Source: Candidatus Geothermarchaeota archaeon (GTDB lineage: Archaea; Thermoproteota; Nitrososphaeria; Geothermarchaeales; JAUWBL01). Taken from it: a stretch of DNA of 10,259 nucleotides. Under the pieces are notes generated by a model. It did not search any database. It was given only the letters and a program-made list of their open reading frames with translations, and was not told the DNA's origin. Positions 5,971-10,259 of the stretch are shown here, in pieces (positions within the stretch are counted from its first letter, which is position 1; each line of letters opens with the position of its first letter). The stretch is taken from NCBI GenBank assembly GCA_030601715.1, contig JAUWBL010000021.1, forward strand, positions 1 to 10,259. Reading direction: 5' to 3'. The position numbers and the translations under genes were made by a program.

Positions 5971-7827
5971 ATGATGAATGGATACGCGGGCCATGTGCTG
6001 TTTGTGGATCTGACGACCAGGAAGACGAAAAGTGAGGAGACTAACTGGTCGTGGGCGGCGAAGTACATCGGGGGGAAGGGTCTGGGGGCCCGATACCTAT
6101 ATGACCTATTGAAGCCAAGAGTGGACTCCCTCTCGCCGGAGAACGTCCTCATATTCATGACGGGTCCCCTGAGCGGCACCCTCGTGCCTGCCTTCGCTAA
6201 ATATGCCACCATCTCCAAGTCGCCCGCCACGGGCACCTTCCTAGACTGCTACGTAGGAGGCCACTACATGGCCGAGATGAAGTTCGCTGGCTTCGATGCC
6301 TTCGTTTTCCTTGGCAGGGCGGATAAACCGTCCTACGTTCACGTCGAAGACGGTAATGCGGAGGTAAGAAGTGCGACGCATCTCTGGGGGAAAGGCGCCT
6401 TCGAAACGACAAATACCCTGAAGGAGGAGCTCGAACACCCCCAGCTCAAGGTGGCCACTGTGGGTCCGGCTGGCGAGAATCTGGTGAGGTTCGCGTGCAT
6501 AACGAGCGAGCTGAGCGAGACCTCCTCCCACCAAGCGGCGAGGGGAGGCATCGGAGCGGTGATGGGCTCGAAGAACTTGAAGGCGGTCACCGTCTTCGGC
6601 ACCGACCGGGAACAGAGCTACGCCGACCCGGATGGTTTCAGGGAGTTCTTCCAAGAGACGGTGAAGAGGGAGATCTTGGAGAATCCCGACGAAGACTGGG
6701 CACGACACGAGGGTACCCCCATTATCGTGGCTAAAGCCCAAGAGACCGGTCTCCTCCCGACCAAAAACTTCCAAGAGGGCCGGTTCGACCGAGCGGAAAA
6801 CATCGACTCCGACGCGATGCGGGATAGGATTTTCGTTAAGAAGGCCAACTGCTTCAGGTGTCCCATATCCTGTAGGAACATAAGCGAGGTTCGGACGGGA
6901 CCCTACAAGGGCCTGACCATCGATGGCCCCGAGTATGAGACCATCGCCATGACGGGCTCCAACTGCGGGATCGGCGACCTCAACCTCATAGTCAGGTTCA
7001 ACTCTCTATGCGACGACCTCGGCTTGGACACGATATCGGCGGGCGTTGTAACGGCCTTCGCCATGGAGTGTTACGAGAGAGGGATTGTGAGCCAGGCGGA
7101 CCTCAATGGTTTCAGCCTGAACTTCGGAGACGAGGAGGCATACCTTGAGATGCCGGCTCTGATGGCCAACAGAGAGAGAGTTGGAGACATCCTCGCGGAA
7201 GGCGTTATGAGGGCCTCCGAGAGGCTCGGAGATGACAGTAAGAGATTCGCCGTCCACATCAAGGGGCTCGAGTTCCCGGCCTATGATCCCAGGGGGTCCA
7301 TCGGTATGGCTCTCGCCTACGCCACATCTGACAGAGGCGCATGCCATCTGAGGGCTTGGCCCGTGGGGGATGAGGCCTTCGGAGACCTAGATCCCTTCAC
7401 CACAGAGGGCAAGGCGAAGCTCGTTATTGATGGCCAGCACCGGAACGCAGCCAAGTGGTGCCTAATCGGGTGCGACTTCTACGCGGTGGACTACCCTACC
7501 ATGTCCCGGTTCTATTCATTGGTGACTGGTCGGGAGATGACCTCCACCAAGCTGGCAACAATTGGAGAGCGAGTATGGAATCTGACACGGCTCTTCAACG
7601 TCAGAGAGGGCTTCTCTCGCAAACACGATACAGTTCCCTATCGGATCACCCACGAGCCCCTCAAGGAGGGACCACCCAAAGGGCGCGTCGTAGAGCCAGA
7701 GGACTTTCAGAAGATGCTCGACGAGTACTACTCGCTCCGTGGATGGAGCCAGGACGGCATCCCCACCGGTGAAAGGCTCACTGATCTCGGGATCCAGCAC
7801 CTTGCCGAGGGTACGGCTCTGCCGTGA
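5971..7827 (+). CDS. Tungsten-type aldehyde ferredoxin oxidoreductase
   Basis: Members of this family oxidise aldehydes to carboxylic acids with ferredoxin as the electron acceptor. They use a tungsten (or molybdenum) bis-pterin cofactor and one [4Fe-4S] cluster in the cytosol. The 618-residue length is typical. The N-terminus GYAGHVLFVDLT starts the first domain, and the pterin-binding region includes GPLSGT (65-70), GPAGEN (165-170) and RGGIGAVMGSKNLKA (191-205). The cluster ligands are C294-x2-C297-x3-C301, with C501 (or C497) as the distant fourth. EYETIAMTGSNCGIGDL (321-337) and GLEFPAYDPRGS (432-443) are classic AOR-family segments. The ATG at 5974 gives MNGYAG and is an equally good start; no ribosome binding site is visible. 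I cannot tell AOR from close relatives with other aldehyde substrates. No ferredoxin or cofactor genes lie beside it. Confidence 0.9.
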   Translation: MMNGYAGHVLFVDLTTRKTKSEETNWSWAAKYIGGKGLGARYLYDLLKPRVDSLSPENVLIFMTGPLSGTLVPAFAKYATISKSPATGTFLDCYVGGHYMAEMKFAGFDAFVFLGRADKPSYVHVEDGNAEVRSATHLWGKGAFETTNTLKEELEHPQLKVATVGPAGENLVRFACITSELSETSSHQAARGGIGAVMGSKNLKAVTVFGTDREQSYADPDGFREFFQETVKREILENPDEDWARHEGTPIIVAKAQETGLLPTKNFQEGRFDRAENIDSDAMRDRIFVKKANCFRCPISCRNISEVRTGPYKGLTIDGPEYETIAMTGSNCGIGDLNLIVRFNSLCDDLGLDTISAGVVTAFAMECYERGIVSQADLNGFSLNFGDEEAYLEMPALMANRERVGDILAEGVMRASERLGDDSKRFAVHIKGLEFPAYDPRGSIGMALAYATSDRGACHLRAWPVGDEAFGDLDPFTTEGKAKLVIDGQHRNAAKWCLIGCDFYAVDYPTMSRFYSLVTGREMTSTKLATIGERVWNLTRLFNVREGFSRKHDTVPYRITHEPLKEGPPKGRVVEPEDFQKMLDEYYSLRGWSQDGIPTGERLTDLGIQHLAEGTALP

Positions 7828-8090
7828 TGAAGAACTCAGAGTACAGGGGCAGCGCAACTGAGTAGTTTCATGACTTCATGATGGATGTGGAGCCTTTCGT
7901 CTTTGGATTCATTCACCCACCGAACCAGGCTTCATGTTACAGTAGTTGTCCATGATCCTCGCATTCACCGCGATACACTCCATCTCGCTGGTGCTCTAGC
8001 TGTCCGGGAAGAGGCTCCCATCCTGGAATAGCCTTGACACTCTCTTCTCTCATTTATCCGCACAACAAGGTCAACTTTTCTGACACATGT
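7828..8090. other. Intergenic stretch between aldehyde oxidoreductase and F420:NADP oxidoreductase genes
   Basis: I see no gene I would defend. It contains a TATA-like sequence near 8053 and, on the minus strand, a 24-codon frame (7909-7983) whose translation looks unusually protein-like. No tRNA or hairpin terminator was recognised. Confidence 0.4.
8053..8060 (+). promoter_or_regulatory. Possible TATA box for the F420:NADP oxidoreductase gene
   Basis: TTTATCCG lies about 35 bases before the ATG at 8091, placing a start of transcription near 8082 and giving a very short leader. The match is partial. The spacing supports choosing 8091 as the start codon rather than the upstream ATG at 8034, which would lie before the promoter. 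Confidence 0.35.
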
Positions 8091-8774
8091 ATGAGGATCG
8101 CCATCCTAGGAGGAACCGGAGACCTCGGAAAGGGCTTAGCTCTCAGGTGGGCTGAGAGACACGAGATAACGATCGGGTCACGTTTCCGAGAGAAGGCTGA
8201 AGCTCTGGCTCAGGAGTACCTACGCGTAGCCAGAGAAAACTATGGCAAAGACTATCTGGGGAAGATCCGGGGCGCTGAAAACGGCGAAGCGGCTGAGAAG
8301 GCCGAAGTCGCCGTGCTGACGATACCCGGGCGACACGTTCTGTCCCTGGTCTCGGGTTTGAGAGGCGAGCTCGACAACAAGATCGTCATCTCTCCCGTGG
8401 TCCCCCTAGGGAAAGAGGAGGGATGCTTTCTATGGGACCCAAGAGTCCTCACAGATAATGGTCATCTGTCGGCCGCGGAGCTGGTGCAAGCAAGGCTGCC
8501 CCGCTCTAGGGTCGTTTCGGCCCTTCACACCGTTTCCGCGGCAACCCTCGCCGACCTGGGTAGGAGACCTGAAGCGGATGTCTTGGTGGCGAGCGATGAC
8601 AGGCCGTCCGCGGGGATCGTGTCCTCTATGGTGGAGGAGATTCCGAACCTGAGGGCCCTCTACGCCGGTCCATTACGGGTCTCACGGATGACCGAGAGCG
8701 TGACCCCTCTACTCCTGAACCTCGCCACCTACGCCAAGGCAAGGAACCCATCCGTGAAGATAGCTGAGTTCTGA
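8091..8774 (+). CDS. npdG: Coenzyme F420:NADP oxidoreductase (F420-dependent NADP reductase)
   Basis: This cytosolic enzyme passes hydride between reduced F420 and NADP+, linking F420-based catabolism to NADPH for biosynthesis. From the ATG at 8091 the protein has 227 residues, close to the Archaeoglobus enzyme. It begins with the Rossmann loop MRIAILGGTGDLGKGLA. S30 and R31 in TIGSR are placed to bind the 2'-phosphate of NADP. Further conserved pieces are VAVLTIPGRH, KIVISPVVPL, VVSALHTVSAATLADL, AGPLRVSRMTESVTPLLLNL. The frame is open upstream to an ATG at 8034, but the 19 extra residues do not belong to the family and precede the Rossmann strand. No redox partner lies beside it. The call is secure. 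Confidence 0.92.
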   Translation: MRIAILGGTGDLGKGLALRWAERHEITIGSRFREKAEALAQEYLRVARENYGKDYLGKIRGAENGEAAEKAEVAVLTIPGRHVLSLVSGLRGELDNKIVISPVVPLGKEEGCFLWDPRVLTDNGHLSAAELVQARLPRSRVVSALHTVSAATLADLGRRPEADVLVASDDRPSAGIVSSMVEEIPNLRALYAGPLRVSRMTESVTPLLLNLATYAKARNPSVKIAEF

Positions 8775-8818
8775 GATCTCAAAGAACATCTAGGATTCAC
8801 CGAGTCCGGGCTAGTCTT

Positions 8819-9355
8819 TCAGCCAACATACTTTCCGAACTCTTCGTGCAGCCGCGTCATCCTCTCGACGCCTGGATGGTCCCGTCCCAGGAGCTTCGAA
8901 TATCTCCTGAGGGCTGTCTCGAACGGAACCACCTTGGAGGATGCTATCAGCTTGTCTGCATAGCAGACCAGCTTCTCCTCGATAGTCTCAGGAACATAAT
9001 CCCTCTTCGGAAGACCCAGCTTCGACGCCTCCTCTGCGTCGATGCCTCCCCCAACGTGCCTTTCCACCAGCCTTACTAGATTTCGGCCGAACCCTCTCTC
9101 CCTCAGCATTTGACCTGAGACGTAGCCGTGTTCGGGGCCATGGGTTCTTGTTCTGCCGAGGTCGTGGAGGAGGGAGCCCCACATCACCAGTCCCATGTCC
9201 AACTCTCTCCCCCGGGCCATGATCAGGCTGGCCAGGTAGACTGATACTCCGAAAACGGCGATACAGTGGCGGATGAGCCATTCGTCAGCTCCCTCCTCCC
9301 GGAGGATATCCAGAGCTTCGCTAGCGCTCCAGGTGGGTTCCGAGCTCCTTCTCAA
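8819..9355 (-). CDS. HD-domain phosphohydrolase, small archaeal family (TIGR00295-like)
   Basis: HD-domain proteins use a metal site of His and Asp residues to hydrolyse phosphate bonds in nucleotides or similar molecules. The substrate of this small family is not known to me. In this 178-residue protein the metal ligands are probably H30, the H64-D65 pair in LLHDLGR, and D134 in CYADKL; H76 and H100 (ERHVGGG) are also placed as in larger HD sites. The start is a TTG at 9355. There is no ATG or GTG before the conserved helix, so the gene overlaps the end of tfe by 35 bases and is likely translated by coupling. It ends 44 bp from the convergent npdG gene. Sharing an operon with tfe and trm56 suggests a link to RNA or nucleotide metabolism, which is inference only. 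Confidence 0.82.
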   Translation of the reverse strand: MRRSSEPTWSASEALDILREEGADEWLIRHCIAVFGVSVYLASLIMARGRELDMGLVMWGSLLHDLGRTRTHGPEHGYVSGQMLRERGFGRNLVRLVERHVGGGIDAEEASKLGLPKRDYVPETIEEKLVCYADKLIASSKVVPFETALRRYSKLLGRDHPGVERMTRLHEEFGKYVG

Positions 9356-9842
9356 GAACCTTCACGGCCCAGTTTAGAGCAACTATGAGTTGGGAATTGT
9401 CGTAGGGCTTCAGAGAGGCGCCACAATTGGGGCATCTGAAGAGGTGATCCACCGCTTCCCCGAAGGGGAGCTTGTTGCAGTGCTTCTCTGTGTGCCCGCA
9501 CCAGTAGAATACGTTCTTCGACTCAAACTCCAGTCGCCTCTCAAGCCTCTCCTTGATCGATTTCTTGAGGTTGAAGAGGATCCCGTCAAGCTGTTCCACG
9601 GGAACATACCAGTAGTAGGTGATCCATCCGGTGTTCGGATCCCGCTCCATTCGAGAGAGGACGATGGACTTGTCGTTGAGTTTGTAGAGGATGCGCCGCA
9701 CATCGCCCACAGGCATGTCGAGGGTCTCTGATATCTCCTCGTCCGTTGCCTCACCCTTTTCCAACAGAAGCTCCATCACACGGTGGGCGGGATCATCTCC
9801 AAATAGCTTCGCGAGCTTGAGAAAGACATTGCTCGGTAGCAA
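9321..9842 (-). CDS. tfe: Transcription factor E (TFE, archaeal TFIIE-alpha)
   Basis: TFE joins the archaeal preinitiation complex, helps open promoter DNA and contacts the RNA polymerase clamp and stalk. The 173-residue protein has the expected parts. The first is an N-terminal winged-helix domain (about 12-80), including DEEISETLDMPVGDVRRILYKL and the wing TYYWYV. A charged coiled linker follows (about 88-108, NLKKSIKERLERRLEFE), and then a zinc ribbon (about 112-147). The second zinc pair is regular (C137, C140 in FRCPNCG). The first pair is not: C115 is followed by C122, a gap of six residues instead of two, with H117 and H121 between. The start is a TTG at 9842 with only a weak ribosome binding site. 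No ATG is in frame nearby. It lies 41 bp after trm56 and overlaps the HD gene. Confidence 0.9.
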   Translation of the reverse strand: MLPSNVFLKLAKLFGDDPAHRVMELLLEKGEATDEEISETLDMPVGDVRRILYKLNDKSIVLSRMERDPNTGWITYYWYVPVEQLDGILFNLKKSIKERLERRLEFESKNVFYWCGHTEKHCNKLPFGEAVDHLFRCPNCGASLKPYDNSQLIVALNWAVKVLEKELGTHLER

Positions 9843-9883
9843 ACGCGGCCCCCGTCGAGCAGAGCTCCTATGGAAAAGCTGAT

Positions 9884-10259
9884 TCAGTAAGTTGAGTTAG
9901 CCCCTTTTAAGTCTGGCCCTGTGTGCAGCTCTCGACCCTTGAACAACCTGTCAAGAAACACCGCTAGAGCCGAGACCTCAGAGTGGGGCTGAGAGCCGAC
10001 GGCTACGTTAAGATCAGCCCGAGCGTAGACCTCTCCGGGAACCTTCTTGGACCCGACGACCACCAGCTTGGGGGCCGTTGAAGACCGGATCTCCTCTATT
10101 ACGTCATCGATGTGACTACCCTTCATAGTTAGGTGGATGACCAACCCCCCGCCCCCCGTCCAAGCCTCGTTGACCTTCCGGTAGCGAGGACAGAACCACC
10201 GCGAAAAACCCCCGCCCCACCCTGTCTCCCCGACCGTCACAAGCATTTCGAGCGAGCGG
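9884..10259 (-). CDS. trm56: tRNA (cytidine(56)-2'-O)-methyltransferase Trm56, C-terminal part
   Basis: Trm56 is an archaeal SPOUT-class enzyme that methylates the 2'-OH of C56 in the T-loop of tRNA with S-adenosylmethionine. The window holds only the last 120 or so residues; the frame stays open to the window edge, so the gene begins outside. Recognisable family segments are GLVIHLTMKGSHIDDVIEEI and LVVVGSKKVPGEVYARADLN. The knot motif VAVGSQPHSEVSALAVFLDR binds the methyl donor at the trefoil knot. The protein stops soon after LKGANSTY, somewhat earlier than Pyrococcus homologues, which carry a longer tail. An ATG at 10246 is in frame but is internal by homology. Trm56, tfe and the HD gene are read in the same direction and probably form one operon. 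Confidence 0.88.
   Translation of the reverse strand, partial: RSLEMLVTVGETGWGGGFSRWFCPRYRKVNEAWTGGGGLVIHLTMKGSHIDDVIEEIRSSTAPKLVVVGSKKVPGEVYARADLNVAVGSQPHSEVSALAVFLDRLFKGRELHTGPDLKGANSTY

Noticed and set aside
2079..8022. An 11-base word GAAGAGGCTCC shared by the intergenic regions near 2080 and 8015
   Set aside because: The flanks do not match beyond this word, and it appears only twice, so it is taken as chance and not a repeat family.
8034..8090. Upstream ATG extension of the F420:NADP oxidoreductase gene
   Set aside because: The added 19 residues precede the Rossmann strand that normally starts the protein, and they overlap the likely TATA box.

Overview
The window is a GC-rich, gene-dense piece of archaeal chromosome. 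The archaeal assignment rests on four things: transcription factor E, the tRNA C56 2'-O-methyltransferase Trm56, an archaeal-type SRP RNA with helices 1, 6 and 8, and pyruvoyl-dependent arginine decarboxylase. A coenzyme F420:NADP oxidoreductase shows that the organism uses F420, and a tungsten-type aldehyde ferredoxin oxidoreductase points to an anaerobic or microaerobic life. I cannot name the lineage. It is not an obvious haloarchaeon, and the mix would fit an uncultivated Thermoplasmatota- or Bathyarchaeia-like group. There are no mobile elements, CRISPR arrays or tRNA genes.

Layout. Positions 2-1446 (+): the C-terminal part of a site-2-type membrane protease, running into a TtuA/NcsA-type tRNA thiolation enzyme. 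Positions 1530-1857 (+): an SRP (7S) RNA gene with its own TATA-like box, then about 380 bp without a convincing gene. Positions 2242-3927 (-): an ECF-type membrane substrate-binding component followed by a type II (ASKHA-fold) pantothenate kinase, which together look like a pantothenate uptake-and-trapping operon. Positions 3928-4100: a divergent intergenic region with short repeats. Positions 4101-5515 (+): an aminopropyltransferase (SpeE family) and pyruvoyl arginine decarboxylase, a polyamine module probably running arginine > agmatine > aminopropylated product. Positions 5517-5896 (+): two small unrecognised ORFs. Positions 5971-7827 (+): aldehyde ferredoxin oxidoreductase. Positions 8091-8774 (+): F420:NADP oxidoreductase. 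Positions 8819-10259 (-): an information-processing operon read trm56 (partial) > tfe > HD-domain phosphohydrolase.

Most of the window is ordinary archaeal housekeeping. The points most worth a second look are the pantothenate transporter/kinase pair, the SRP RNA in a non-coding gap, the irregular zinc-ribbon spacing in TFE, and the small ORFs between the polyamine genes and the AOR. I found no convincing evidence of a wholly new system.
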